From Paenibacillus sp. An7 (GTDB lineage Bacteria > Bacillota > Bacilli > Paenibacillales > Paenibacillaceae), in contig NZ_WTWX01000005.1 of assembly GCF_009870785.1 (NCBI RefSeq), positions 186,001 through 250,000 of the forward strand: 64,000 bases of DNA, read 5' to 3'. The notes beneath the pieces were generated by a model. That model was not told the DNA's origin. It worked only from the letters and a program-made list of their open reading frames with translations, and did not search any database. Below, piece after piece: positions 42,606 through 52,274 of this stretch. A program made the translations under genes and the position numbers. Every line of letters starts with the position of its first letter. The stretch's first letter is position 1.

Positions 42606-45191
42606 TTACATCAGCATTTGCGGATCAACATCTATACTAATCAGTAAATCTTTCCCTTGAAAATCTTGTTCCATTTGACGAGCGATGTCCCGAACAAGCC
42701 CGGTGGCATCGATATCACCACGCCATTTTACCATACATTGAAATCTGTATCTATTTTTCAGTCTCGCCATCGGAGAGGCTACCGGTCCAAGTACATCCAA
42801 GGCGTCAGCACTAAATTTATCTAGACTTCCGAGCAGACCTCGCTTCCCAGCCTGTTCCTTGAGCATCCTCGTGTAGTTTTCAGCAGCTCGCACAAGCAGT
42901 GGAAGCTGTTCATGTGAGAATGTGACGAGGATCAAACGGCAATAAGGAGGATACTGCAAAATCTTGCGATGCTTTAATTCTTCCCTAATAAAATGGTTGA
43001 AATCATGCTTGCTTGCATGAACGATAGAATAATGTTCTGGCGTGTAAGACTGAACAAATACTTCCCCAGGCAGTTGATGCCTTCCTGCTCGGCCTGCAAC
43101 TTGTGTCAGCAATTGGAATGTTTTCTCCGCAGCACGGAAATCAGGTAAATTCAGCGCGGAATCAGCCGTAATTACACCGACGAGAGTAACATCTGGAAAA
43201 TCAAGCCCTTTTGCTACCATCTGCGTTCCAAGCAAAATATCGGCTTTTTTCTCCCTAAAAGCTTTCAGCAGTTTTTCGTGTGATCCTTTTTCTGTTGTTG
43301 TATCTACATCCATACGAATCACTCGAACGCCAGGGAATAACTTCGCCAGTTCTTCTTCTACCCGCTGCGTACCGGTTCCAAAGTAACGGATATGTTCACT
43401 CCCGCAGTCAGGACAAACCTCTGGTACCACTTCTGCATATCCACAGTAGTGACAGCGCATATTATTTGACCGCTGATGATAAGTTAACGAAATATCACAT
43501 TCGGGGCAGGTTGCCACATACCCGCAGCTTCGGCACATCACAAAGGTAGAATAACCTCTTCGATTTAGCAGTAATACCGTCTGTTCGCCCTTTTCAATTC
43601 GCTCCGCAATCCCTTTATGTAGAGCCCGGCTGAACATGGAACGGTTGCCATCTTTGAGTTCTTCCCGCATATCTATAATGTGAACAACAGGCAGTTCATT
43701 ACCTAGCGCACGCGTAGGCATCTCGAGCAGAACCGGAGCAAATTCATCATTGCTTTGGGATTTTGCAGCGTAATAACTTTCCATTGAAGGAGTTGCTGAG
43801 CCAAGAATAACGACAGCTCCCTGCTGACGAGCACGTTCTACAGCTACATCTCTTGCGTGATACTTCGGCGTTTCTTCTTGTTTATAAGAAGTCTCGTGTT
43901 CTTCATCAATGATAATGAGACCAAGGTGTTCAAAAGGAGCAAATACGGCGGAGCGAGCCCCAACGGCTACTTTTGCCTTACCTTCACGAATTTTACGCCA
44001 TTCATCGTATCTTTCCCCGCCAGAGAGTCTGCTGTGCATAACAGCGACTTGATCACCAAAACGCCCCTTAAATCGCTCTACCATCTGAGGGGTGAGTGAT
44101 ATTTCGGGGACGAGGACGATCGCCTGGCGATTTTGCTCAATCGCCCGCTGTATTGTCTGTAAATACACTTCTGTTTTTCCGCTTCCGGTTACTCCGTGCA
44201 AAAGGAATACCCCTTGTTTGCGCTCGTCCAATTTCTCCACAATCTTCTGATATACAGCCTGCTGTTCCAAAGTTAGAGGGAGCCGCTGAGTAGGTGTGAA
44301 GTGCCGGCCTTTATAAGGATCGCGAAATACTTCGACATCTTCAAGTACAACAAGCCCCTTATCCTCTAAACCCTTCACTGTACCCGCAGATACCTGTAAG
44401 CCAGAAAGCACTTCTTTTAATGCCATAGGCAAAAAAGAGCTCATCTCTATCAAATAAGAAAGCACTTCTTTTTGTCTCTTTCCCTTTGCTGGAAAATCGG
44501 CAAGAGCAGCCTCTGCTTCCTCTAATGAGACCGCAAGGTCAATAGAACGCAGTGTTTTCTTTTGCAGCTTATCTTTAATAGACTGGTTCTCTTGAAGCAC
44601 ACCTGTACGAAGCAGCTCCTTAATAAGGTCAGCGTCTTCAGGGTAACGTTTACCTAAATGATCTAATGTAACTTGTTCCTTACTTCGTACATATCGAATA
44701 ATTTCATTTTTTACTTTGAATTCTTCATTATCTTCGGGCAGATCAAATAGTACACTGTCCGTCTTGTCTGCAAGCCTAGATACAGATGAATCCTTACCCT
44801 TCGTAGATTCTGCGGCGGATTGTTCCTGTGTCTCACTGTTGACTGAGATATAGCGCTTGGCCTTTCCTTTTAGAGCCGTTGGAATCATTGCCTGCAGCGT
44901 AAGGATCCGATTGGAAGCATATCGCTTGCTCATCCATCCTGCGAGTTCAATGAGATCTGGTGAAAGCGGTGGTACAAGATCAAGTAACTCTCCAATCGGC
45001 TTCAACTTGAACGCCGAGTTTGTATGATCCGCGATCGAGATTACAAATCCTTGAACTGTTCGATGGCCAAAAGGGACTCCCACCCTGCTCCCTACTTCGA
45101 CCCAGCCTAAGAGGGACTCTGGAATTAGATAATCGAATTCGCGGTCAGTATCCTTCGCTGGTACATCCACGATTACTTTCGCAATCTTCAA
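42606..45191 (-). CDS. priA: primosomal replication-restart helicase PriA
   Basis: 861 residues from a TTG at 45191 (LKIAKVIVDVPAKDTDREFDY), ten bases after GGAGGG and just past the coaBC stop; a TTG 12 codons earlier lies inside coaBC. The N-terminal DNA-binding domain precedes Walker A LLHGVTGSGKTEVYLQTI, DEEH box IIIDEEHETSYKQ and SATPSMES. Two zinc sites are visible in CRSCGYVATCPECD and CHYCGYAEVVPEVCPDCGS. It restarts stalled forks by loading the primosome. A run of about 40 charged residues near 130-175 is a variable linker. Confidence 0.96.
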   Translation of the reverse strand: MKIAKVIVDVPAKDTDREFDYLIPESLLGWVEVGSRVGVPFGHRTVQGFVISIADHTNSAFKLKPIGELLDLVPPLSPDLIELAGWMSKRYASNRILTLQAMIPTALKGKAKRYISVNSETQEQSAAESTKGKDSSVSRLADKTDSVLFDLPEDNEEFKVKNEIIRYVRSKEQVTLDHLGKRYPEDADLIKELLRTGVLQENQSIKDKLQKKTLRSIDLAVSLEEAEAALADFPAKGKRQKEVLSYLIEMSSFLPMALKEVLSGLQVSAGTVKGLEDKGLVVLEDVEVFRDPYKGRHFTPTQRLPLTLEQQAVYQKIVEKLDERKQGVFLLHGVTGSGKTEVYLQTIQRAIEQNRQAIVLVPEISLTPQMVERFKGRFGDQVAVMHSRLSGGERYDEWRKIREGKAKVAVGARSAVFAPFEHLGLIIIDEEHETSYKQEETPKYHARDVAVERARQQGAVVILGSATPSMESYYAAKSQSNDEFAPVLLEMPTRALGNELPVVHIIDMREELKDGNRSMFSRALHKGIAERIEKGEQTVLLLNRRGYSTFVMCRSCGYVATCPECDISLTYHQRSNNMRCHYCGYAEVVPEVCPDCGSEHIRYFGTGTQRVEEELAKLFPGVRVIRMDVDTTTEKGSHEKLLKAFREKKADILLGTQMVAKGLDFPDVTLVGVITADSALNLPDFRAAEKTFQLLTQVAGRAGRHQLPGEVFVQSYTPEHYSIVHASKHDFNHFIREELKHRKILQYPPYCRLILVTFSHEQLPLLVRAAENYTRMLKEQAGKRGLLGSLDKFSADALDVLGPVASPMARLKNRYRFQCMVKWRGDIDATGLVRDIARQMEQDFQGKDLLISIDVDPQMLM

Positions 45192-45195
45192 GGGT

Positions 45196-46407
45196 TTACT
45201 CCCTCCCCTCCATTTGCGAAATTGCAATTTGGAATACTTGTCTTGCGACTTCGTCTTTTGACATTACGGAAATTTCTTTAACTAATCCATGTTTGTCATA
45301 GATTTCAACGGCATTGGTATCCGTTCCAAAACCTGCTCCCGGTTTCGTTACATCATTAGCAACGATAAGATCCGCATTTTTTCGTTCTAATTTTCCTTTT
45401 GCATGGAATTCAACATCATTTGTTTCCGCTGCAAATCCAATCAGGTATTGATGCGTTTTTTCTTTACCAAGCGATTCTAAAATGTCGATGGTTTTGACAA
45501 GAGACAATGTGAATGTATCGTCTTTTTTCTTGATTTTTTGTTTCGCAGCTTCCGCAGGTCTATAATCTGCCACGGCCGCAGCTTTAACCATAATATCCGT
45601 CTCTGGCCAAAGTATATGGACCGCCTCATACATCTCTTGAGCAGACTGCACTTTCACTACTCTGACATCTGCCGGATAAGGAACTTGCATATTGGCGGCC
45701 ACAAGGGTAACCTCCGCCCCCATATCTTTCGCAGCGGCCGCAAAGGCCACTCCCATTTTCCCAGAAGAATCATTCGTTATATATCTAACCGGGTCAATTC
45801 GCTCAATGGTTCCACCTGCGGTAACGACGACTTTTTTACCTGCCAAACATCCTTTTTGAGATTGACGTTCAAAGAATGTTTCTAACACAGCTACGATGGT
45901 TTCCGGTTCTTCGAGCCTGCCTTTTCCTACATAGCCGCAAGCAAGCTGACCTACACCAGGTTCGATAAAATGAACCCCTCTCGAATGAAGGGTATTCATA
46001 TTCGTAACAACCGCAGGATGTTCATACATATGAACATTCATAGCAGGAGCGATCATAACAGGAGCTGTCGTGGCAAGGAGTGTTGTGGTCAGCATATCAT
46101 CGGCAAGGCCATGTGCCATTTTAGCAATGGTATTCGCTGTAGCCGGGGCAACAAGTACAAGGTCCGCTGTATCCGCTAAATGGATATGAGAGACAACCGA
46201 AGCATCTCGTTCATCAAATGTATCGGTATAAACCCGATTTCGCGACAGTGATTGCAGGGTAAGCTCTGTGATGAACTTCTTAGCAGATTCGGTCATAATC
46301 ACATGTACCTCTGCCCCTTTTTGCACGAGCTTGCTTGTCAGTGTTGCTGCTTTATATGCTGCAATGCCTCCTGTTACTCCGAGCACGATTTTTTTACCTT
46401 TCAACAT
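45196..46407 (-). CDS. coaBC: bifunctional phosphopantothenoylcysteine decarboxylase/synthetase
   Basis: 403 residues from the ATG at 46407 (GGGGGAG upstream). The N-terminal CoaC flavoprotein domain has VLGVTGGIAAYKA, VAPATANTIAKMAHGLADDML and the family PAMN motif (APAMNVHMYEHP), with the Cys in GQLACGYVGKGRL. The C-terminal CoaB synthetase has VVTAGGTIERIDPVRYITNDSSGKMG and KKDD. It makes 4'-phosphopantetheine for CoA. priA begins five bases after its stop. Confidence 0.96.
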   Translation of the reverse strand: MLKGKKIVLGVTGGIAAYKAATLTSKLVQKGAEVHVIMTESAKKFITELTLQSLSRNRVYTDTFDERDASVVSHIHLADTADLVLVAPATANTIAKMAHGLADDMLTTTLLATTAPVMIAPAMNVHMYEHPAVVTNMNTLHSRGVHFIEPGVGQLACGYVGKGRLEEPETIVAVLETFFERQSQKGCLAGKKVVVTAGGTIERIDPVRYITNDSSGKMGVAFAAAAKDMGAEVTLVAANMQVPYPADVRVVKVQSAQEMYEAVHILWPETDIMVKAAAVADYRPAEAAKQKIKKKDDTFTLSLVKTIDILESLGKEKTHQYLIGFAAETNDVEFHAKGKLERKNADLIVANDVTKPGAGFGTDTNAVEIYDKHGLVKEISVMSKDEVARQVFQIAISQMEGRE

Positions 46408-46489
46408 ATGCGCTCCCCCTGTTCTTATCATAGATCATGTCAATAACTACGCTTGTATCTTTCGTTAACAGAGCAAAAAAGAAGTAGAA

Positions 46490-46518
46490 AGAAAAAAATA
46501 ACAACCTTCCGGTTGTCA
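46490..46518 (-). terminator. terminator after rpoZ
   Basis: On the minus strand ACAACC, loop GGAA, GGTTGT is followed by TATTTTTTTC. Confidence 0.8.
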
Positions 46519-46578
46519 CTTTTATCAGGGTGTTACCTATATTAGTAATTCAGTAAAGATAGATGAGTAGAATTATGC

Positions 46579-46794
46579 TTAGTTTTCTTCTTTTTCGTCA
46601 GTACCTGGCTCTACTTTGATCATGTCGTCATAAATCTCTTCCAGAGCAACGCCCACTTGTTTATGAGATTTAGGATTTCTAAGTTCGGATTTTTCACCTT
46701 CACGAAGCTGTCTAGCACGTCTGGATGCAGCAACTACAAGAGAATACTTACTGTCGACTTTGTTCATCATTTCATCAATAGATGGATATAACAA
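46579..46794 (-). CDS. rpoZ: RNA polymerase omega subunit
   Basis: 71 residues from a TTG at 46794 (LYPSIDEMMNKVDSKYSLVVAASRRARQL; GAGGTG six bases upstream). An in-frame GTG three codons earlier is part of the SD. The MxKVxSKY and RRAR motifs are those of omega. It helps assemble the beta' subunit. It follows gmk by 20 bases. Confidence 0.95.
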   Translation of the reverse strand: MLYPSIDEMMNKVDSKYSLVVAASRRARQLREGEKSELRNPKSHKQVGVALEEIYDDMIKVEPGTDEKEEN

Positions 46795-46814
46795 TACGAA
46801 CACCTCATTCGATT

Positions 46815-47390
46815 CTATTTTTTCGCTACTTTACAATGTTCGGCGATGATGATCGATTCTATTCGCTTGCACGCCAAATCAATTTCATCATTAACTACCG
46901 CATAATCATATTTTTCTAAAAGACTAATCTCTTCAGCAGCAACATTCATCCGGTGATCAATCGTTGCTTGGTTCTCCGTACCGCGGCCTTGGATACGGTC
47001 TTTTAGTTCATCGAGCGAAGGAGGCAGTAAAAACACAAAAATTCCTTCTGGGAATTTTTCTTTTACTTTAAGTGCTCCTTGCACCTCAATTTCGAGAATA
47101 ATATCTTTGCCTGATTCAAGCGTCTGCTCTACAAAATCACGCGGTGTACCATAGTAATTACCCACATATTCCGCATGTTCTAGTAGTTCATCTTTTTCAA
47201 TCATATCAAGAAATTGTTCACGGCTTTTGAAAAAATAGTTCACTCCGTTTTCTTCGCCAAGTCTTGGCTGACGTGTCGTTGCCGACACGGAGTACGTCAA
47301 ATTAGGAACTCGTTTACGCAAAGCAGTACACACGGTTCCTTTTCCTACACCCGATGGGCCAGATAATACAATAAGTAATCCCTTAGACAT
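46815..47390 (-). CDS. gmk: guanylate kinase
   Basis: 191 residues from the ATG at 47390 (GGAG seven bases upstream; the open frame runs 19 codons further without family sequence). P-loop [15 protein letters not shown]-binding [31 protein letters not shown], and [14 protein letters not shown] are typical. It converts GMP to GDP with ATP. It is co-transcribed with remA and rpoZ. Confidence 0.97.
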   Translation of the reverse strand: MSKGLLIVLSGPSGVGKGTVCTALRKRVPNLTYSVSATTRQPRLGEENGVNYFFKSREQFLDMIEKDELLEHAEYVGNYYGTPRDFVEQTLESGKDIILEIEVQGALKVKEKFPEGIFVFLLPPSLDELKDRIQGRGTENQATIDHRMNVAAEEISLLEKYDYAVVNDEIDLACKRIESIIIAEHCKVAKK

Positions 47391-47403
47391 ATTACACTCC
47401 ATT

Positions 47404-47664
47404 TTATTCGTCGTTGTCATCGTCTTTAGAAGATAGACGATGGGCAACCGTCTCCGGCTGCACTGCGGACAAGATCACATGATCACTGTCAGTAATAATT
47501 ACAGCACGTGTTCTGCGTCCATATGTAGCATCAATGAGCATATGACGATCTCGTGCTTCCTGGATAATTCTTTTGATAGGCGCTGATTCAGGGCTAACAA
47601 TAGATATGATACGATTCGCTGAAACGATATTACCAAATCCTATGTTAATGAGTTTAATCGCCAT
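47404..47664 (-). CDS. remA: extracellular matrix regulator RemA (DUF370)
   Basis: 86 residues: [63 protein letters not shown]. In B. subtilis RemA is a DNA-binding ring protein that activates matrix (eps, tapA) and osmoprotection genes. The window also holds a polysaccharide operon, but no RemA site was identified there. It sits between yicC and gmk, the conserved place. Confidence 0.95.
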   Translation of the reverse strand: MAIKLINIGFGNIVSANRIISIVSPESAPIKRIIQEARDRHMLIDATYGRRTRAVIITDSDHVILSAVQPETVAHRLSSKDDDNDE

Positions 47665-47747
47665 ATTCAGGTTCGTCCCCCTATAACTTTTGATCCTTCT
47701 CGCAAAGCATTGTTGTTATTTGGCAGCAAGCTTACCTTCATTCTAGA

Positions 47748-48638
47748 CTACTCTAGATTTGCAGCCTGTTCCCTAATTTTCTCAAGCTCGGCCTTCATGT
47801 CCATCACAAGATTAACCAAGGTCAGGTGATGAGCTTTTGTACCGATGGTGTTCACTTCACGATTCATTTCCTGAATCAAGAAATCAAGTTTGCGACCTAC
47901 AGGGTCAGGACTGGTCAGTAATTGCCTGCACTGCGTAAGATGACTAGAGAGACGAGTCAGTTCCTCATCTATGTTGGATCGGTCCGCAAAAATCGCAATC
48001 TCCATACCAAATTTATGTTCTTCAAAAGATCCGTCTGAAATCTCGGTCAATCGCTGCCTCAGTTTATCTCGATATTCGGTCACTACATGAGGTGCAAGTT
48101 GAACCATCTTTTCATGATAGACCTCTAAACTTGAAATCCGGGTCTCTATCTCTTTCGCAAGGTGACTTCCTTCACGAGCTCGCATTTCCACCAGCTCCTC
48201 AAGGGCATGAGTTATCCCCTCTTGCAGCGCAGTGTCCCAAGCTTCATCTTCTGTTGCCACTCGGAGAATTGCTTCTTCCGGTTTCAGAAGCACGCCAGGG
48301 AGTGAAAGTACATCTGATATTTCCATATTCCCTCTTATTCCATAACGAAGCTCGAGTTCTTTTGCTGCTTCTAGGTAAGAAGCTACTACCTGTTCGTTAA
48401 GGACTGGGTTCAGATGACTCTCCACTGAAAGTTCCTTCGTTATAAATACGTCAATCCGTCCACGCCTTAGCTCGCGCTGTATGATTTTACGAAGTCCATC
48501 TTCGTAGCGTGTCCACTCTCGTGGTATTCGGAATACCACTTCGCAATATCTGTGGTTCACAGACTTCATTTCAAACAATACATTATAGCCGCCATAGCTG
48601 AGCGAATATTGACCGTATCCGGTCATGCTGAATGACAT
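47748..48638 (-). CDS. yicC: YicC/YloC family endoribonuclease-type protein
   Basis: About 296 residues. The conserved start (M)SFSMTGYGQYS, EMKSVNHRYCEVVFRIPREW and the C-terminal DFLIQEMNREVNTIGTKAHHLTLVNLVMDMKAELEKIREQAANLE define the family, reported to be an RNase. ATG 48638 is chosen because the family begins at this Met; ATGs at 48644 and 48653 are alternatives with no better SD. It heads the remA-gmk-rpoZ group. Confidence 0.92.
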   Translation of the reverse strand: MSFSMTGYGQYSLSYGGYNVLFEMKSVNHRYCEVVFRIPREWTRYEDGLRKIIQRELRRGRIDVFITKELSVESHLNPVLNEQVVASYLEAAKELELRYGIRGNMEISDVLSLPGVLLKPEEAILRVATEDEAWDTALQEGITHALEELVEMRAREGSHLAKEIETRISSLEVYHEKMVQLAPHVVTEYRDKLRQRLTEISDGSFEEHKFGMEIAIFADRSNIDEELTRLSSHLTQCRQLLTSPDPVGRKLDFLIQEMNREVNTIGTKAHHLTLVNLVMDMKAELEKIREQAANLE

Positions 48639-48813
48639 CGGCATCACATCCATTACACTATTGTATCGGATTATAGTGGTTGAAACAAGTATGAACATTG
48701 CGCCTCATCCCCGTTTAATTCCTACCATTATTGCCTAAAAAAGGGCTTCCTAGTAGAATAAACGAATACTTTTTCAAAAAAAAGATGCTGAACATGGATA
48801 AGGAGACCCTCTC

Positions 48814-49218
48814 ATGAAAACAGAACTTCAACTTATTGTCCGTCCAACCGAAATCGATGTGAACGGCCATGTCAATAATGCAAAGTATTTAGAGTATCTC
48901 GAATGGGGAAGAGAAGAATGGTACGAAGCTGCGAACCTCCCCTATAACAAACTGCTGCAAGAAGGATTTCAAACGGTTACCGTTAACATTAATATTAACT
49001 ATCGTAAAGAATGTGTTCAGAATGATCGGCTCACCGTCATTACAGAACCCGAAAAAGCCGGGAACTCAAGTTATGTATTGAAACAAACAATTATGAGCGA
49101 GTCAGATGTGGTCTGTGCTGATGCAGTCGTGACTTGCGTAACGATGGATCCATCTAGTCGAAAAAGTAAACATTTGCCCGAGATGCTGCGAAAATTCTTC
49201 CCGGCACATCAGTTATGA
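48814..49218 (+). CDS. acyl-CoA thioesterase, hot-dog fold (4HBT family)
   Basis: 134 residues, one hot-dog domain: RPTEIDVNGHVNNAKYLEYLEWGREEW carries the Asp/Asn-His-x-N-N-A-x-Y active-site motif, and ININYRKECVQNDRLTV the later strand. It hydrolyses acyl-CoA thioesters; the substrate is unknown. GGAGA precedes the ATG. It is divergent from yicC and ends in a bidirectional terminator shared with the methionine gene. Confidence 0.88.
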   Translation: MKTELQLIVRPTEIDVNGHVNNAKYLEYLEWGREEWYEAANLPYNKLLQEGFQTVTVNININYRKECVQNDRLTVITEPEKAGNSSYVLKQTIMSESDVVCADAVVTCVTMDPSSRKSKHLPEMLRKFFPAHQL

Positions 49219-49236
49219 AACTCATTCCGGCATAGT

Positions 49237-49289
49237 AAAAAAAAGGGTGCCTTTGCTGCAGAGTTCATTTCCGCACCAAGGCACCTTTC
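49237..49289. terminator. bidirectional terminator between convergent genes
   Basis: AAAAAAGGGTGCCTT and AAGGCACCTTT pair across a long loop; A-runs and T-runs flank the stem. Confidence 0.75.
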
Positions 49290-49322
49290 TGATAAATTCA
49301 AAATAAAAATTGATAATAAGGT

Positions 49323-51215
49323 TTAATTTATAATTGCTGCTGATCCCTTTTTTTCCATGATGTGATTCGACTTTTCCCATACAAACTTCGTCAGTTCTTC
49401 GCTCATATCATAGAACATAAACGGCGTCATAATATAGATTCCATTGAAATGCTCCATAGCAACTTCGATCAATTCCTTGGCGATTGCAGTACCCGTTGCT
49501 CTGCCTTCTTCCCCTTCAAGCCCTGCCATCCGCTCTCTTACCTCGTCTGATAACAGAATACCAGGAACCTCGTTATGCAGATATTCAGCATTCCGGCCGC
49601 TCGCAAGCGGCATGATTCCAATAAAGATCGGAATCTCAAGATGCTTGGTCGCTTCCTTAAGTGCAACAATCAGATCTTTATCGTACACAGGCTGGGTCAT
49701 GATGTAATCTGCACCTGCCGCTATTTTTTTCTCCAAGCGCTGAACTGCCTTCTCTATATATTTCACATTTGGATTAAAAGCAGCACCCACTACAAAATCT
49801 GCTTTTTGTTTCAATGGCTTACCTGAAAAGGCAATCCCGTCATTCAGCTGTTTGATCATGCGAATAATTTCAAAAGAAGTCATATCATATACCGAACTTG
49901 CCCCGGGTAAATCACCAAACCTAGCTGGATCACCTGTTACTGCAAGAACGTGATCAATGCCTAAGGCATCAAACCCCATCAGATGGGACTGGGTCCCAAT
50001 TAAATTTCGATCTCTGCAGGCAATATGGATCAAAGGCCTTATCCCTGTCTGTTCCTTCACAAGGTACCCTAGTGCCATATTGCTCATACGGGTAACCGCC
50101 AGTGAGTTATCGGCCAGTGTCAGCGCATCAATTCCTGCTGCTTTTAGACATTTCGCACCTTTTAGGAACTTTTCAATATCCAGATCCCTAGGCGGGTCGA
50201 GTTCTACAATAACGGTATGGCGTTTCTTAACCAGATCCACGATGGTAGGTTCTGTACGTGTTTTTTCAGATTGATCTAAGGATGCAAATGAACTTCTGAT
50301 TTCATCGCGTGTAAATAATGCCTCTTCATTGAGCGGCGGAAGGAGAGCTGGCTGATACGCTGCAAGTGCTTCAGCTATTGCCTTAATGTGCTCAGGTGTG
50401 GTACCGCAGCAGCCGCCAATAATACGGGCGTTCAGATCTGCAAAACGAACAGCGGTCTGTCCAAAATATTCAGCAGATGCACCAAATCGAACTTCACCAT
50501 CAATATAGTCAGCAATCCCTGCGTTAGGAAATACGGACATAGGAATACCAATATCAGATACCGTTTCCATGGCACGCATGATGGCATTTGGACCTGATCG
50601 ACAGTTAAATCCAATCACATCTGCTCCTTCTCCGTGTAAGATGGAGAAGGCTTGGGGCATGGTATAACCATCGAGTGTTCTTCCAATATCGTCAATGGCA
50701 AACTGGCAGATGACAGGAAGTTCAGACTGTTTTCTTATACTCCGGAGTGCGATCAATAGTTCTTCTACATCATAAAAGGTTTCGAGCATAATCCCATCAA
50801 CGCCCTCATCTAAAAGCGCGGTAACTTGCTCCTCAAAATAATACCCAAGTTTACTTTTCGAAATATCAAAACGTTTACCCGCTCTAATCGAACCTGCAGC
50901 CCCAACCACATATCCTTTTCCATTTAAAGCTTCCTTGGCAATCCGAACTCCCGCCCGGTTAATGTCCACCACTTTGTCTTCTAGACCGAATTTGGAAAGT
51001 TTATCGTAATTGGCCGAGTAGGTATTCGTTTCAATCAGTTGTGTGCCTGCATCGATATACTGCATATGTACATCAAGAATGACATCAGGTGATTCTAGAT
51101 TTAATTCCTCATAGGAGATTCCGACAGGAAAACCCTTTTGATATAAATAAGTACCTATCGCCCCATCGCCAATCAGGATTTCCTTTTGCAACACCTCGCG
51201 TAGATCCACCCTCAT
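49323..51215 (-). CDS. bifunctional homocysteine S-methyltransferase / methylenetetrahydrofolate reductase (YitJ-like)
   Basis: 630 residues. The N-terminal half (about 1-300) is a homocysteine methyltransferase: GDGAIGTYLYQKG, IETNTYSANYDKL, and zinc-binding Cys residues in GFNCRSGP and GGCCGTTPEH. The C-terminal half (about 320-620) is an MTHFR barrel: VELDPPRDLDIEKFL, ALTLADNSLAVTRM, DHVLAVTGDPARFGD and FGYP-equivalent VVGAAFNPNV. The fusion matches B. subtilis YitJ, in methionine synthesis. No S-box (SAM) riboswitch is seen in the 93 bases upstream, where yitJ has one in Bacillus; dapF and its terminator lie there. Confidence 0.94.
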   Translation of the reverse strand: MRVDLREVLQKEILIGDGAIGTYLYQKGFPVGISYEELNLESPDVILDVHMQYIDAGTQLIETNTYSANYDKLSKFGLEDKVVDINRAGVRIAKEALNGKGYVVGAAGSIRAGKRFDISKSKLGYYFEEQVTALLDEGVDGIMLETFYDVEELLIALRSIRKQSELPVICQFAIDDIGRTLDGYTMPQAFSILHGEGADVIGFNCRSGPNAIMRAMETVSDIGIPMSVFPNAGIADYIDGEVRFGASAEYFGQTAVRFADLNARIIGGCCGTTPEHIKAIAEALAAYQPALLPPLNEEALFTRDEIRSSFASLDQSEKTRTEPTIVDLVKKRHTVIVELDPPRDLDIEKFLKGAKCLKAAGIDALTLADNSLAVTRMSNMALGYLVKEQTGIRPLIHIACRDRNLIGTQSHLMGFDALGIDHVLAVTGDPARFGDLPGASSVYDMTSFEIIRMIKQLNDGIAFSGKPLKQKADFVVGAAFNPNVKYIEKAVQRLEKKIAAGADYIMTQPVYDKDLIVALKEATKHLEIPIFIGIMPLASGRNAEYLHNEVPGILLSDEVRERMAGLEGEEGRATGTAIAKELIEVAMEHFNGIYIMTPFMFYDMSEELTKFVWEKSNHIMEKKGSAAIIN

Positions 51216-51266
51216 TCTCCTCCTGCCAAATTACCTATATTTCACACTAATGTAACATAAAAGCAT

Positions 51267-51299
51267 AAAAAGAGGGAACTAGTATGTTCCCTCTTTTTG
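51267..51299. terminator. terminator of dapF
   Basis: AAAAAGAGGGAAC, loop TAGTAT, GTTCCCTCTTTTT, perfect stem with A and T flanks. Confidence 0.92.
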
Positions 51300-51308
51300 T
51301 CAAAATCC

Positions 51309-52145
51309 CTATTCAATTATCTTTCCGGTGAATACAAATGCAGCTGGCCCTGTCATATAAACATGATTATCTTCTTCATTCCATTCAATGAACAAATCTC
51401 CGCCCTTCAAACGAACCCAAGCGGATCTTTCCGTAAGCCCGTTTAATACAGAAGACACAAGCGTTGCACAAGCTCCTGTCCCGCATGCCAGTGTAGGACC
51501 CGCTCCCCGTTCCCATACTCTCATGTCAATATGCTCTCGGTCCTTTACCGTAGCAAATTCGACATTTATTTTTTTCGGGAAGAAAGGATGTGCTTCCAGT
51601 TTGGGACCCCAAGAGGCGAGATCAAAATGAACGGCATCCTCTACATAAATAACACAGTGCGGATTACCCATGGATACGGCGGTAAACCGGAAACCGCTCC
51701 CCCCTGCTTCAATCGGCTGATCCACTACCGGACTTTGATCTATGGTAGTAGGTATCTTGAGGCCGTCCAGTACAGGTGCGCCCATATCTACCCGAACCTT
51801 ACTTACTGTCCCATCCTCTACCGTCAGCCCGACAGGTTGTACACCTGCTCCAATGGTCTCAATGGTAATCTGCTCCCGGTCAATGTATCCATGATCGTAT
51901 ACATATTTAGCTACACACCGGATCGCATTACCGCACTGCTCTGCTTCCGTACCGTCTGAATTCATGATTCGCATCTGAAAATCAGCCTTTTCTGAAGGTA
52001 AAATATATACTAAGCCGTCAGCACCAATTCCAAAAAAACGATTGCACCATTTGATTGCTAGTTCTGCAGCATTGGGAGGAAGCTCTTTCTCTCCATAAAT
52101 CACAACAAAATCGTTGCCAAGTCCGTGCATTTTCGTAAATTCCAT
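51309..52145 (-). CDS. dapF: diaminopimelate epimerase
   Basis: 278 residues from the ATG at 52145 (GGAGTGGAG upstream; the frame is open 20 codons further without family sequence). The two catalytic Cys residues lie in AEQCGNAIRCVAKYV and LACGTGACA. N-terminal MEFTKMHGLGNDFVV and FGIGADGLVYI are typical. It converts LL- to meso-diaminopimelate for peptidoglycan and lysine. Monocistronic with its own terminator. Confidence 0.97.
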   Translation of the reverse strand: MEFTKMHGLGNDFVVIYGEKELPPNAAELAIKWCNRFFGIGADGLVYILPSEKADFQMRIMNSDGTEAEQCGNAIRCVAKYVYDHGYIDREQITIETIGAGVQPVGLTVEDGTVSKVRVDMGAPVLDGLKIPTTIDQSPVVDQPIEAGGSGFRFTAVSMGNPHCVIYVEDAVHFDLASWGPKLEAHPFFPKKINVEFATVKDREHIDMRVWERGAGPTLACGTGACATLVSSVLNGLTERSAWVRLKGGDLFIEWNEEDNHVYMTGPAAFVFTGKIIE

Positions 52146-52274
52146 AATAAAACTCCACTCCTTTTGGCTTGTAATGGCCCCGATGTCATCATCGCCTGCA
52201 ACCATGTAATCAATACGTGATTAAGCGACTTTTCAGGTTAGCATATCCTAAGGAGTGGAGGAATTGTATTGATT

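Noticed and set aside
51216-51308. S-box (SAM) riboswitch before the YitJ-like gene
   Set aside because: The gap is only 93 bases, is filled by the dapF terminator and contains no S-box motif.
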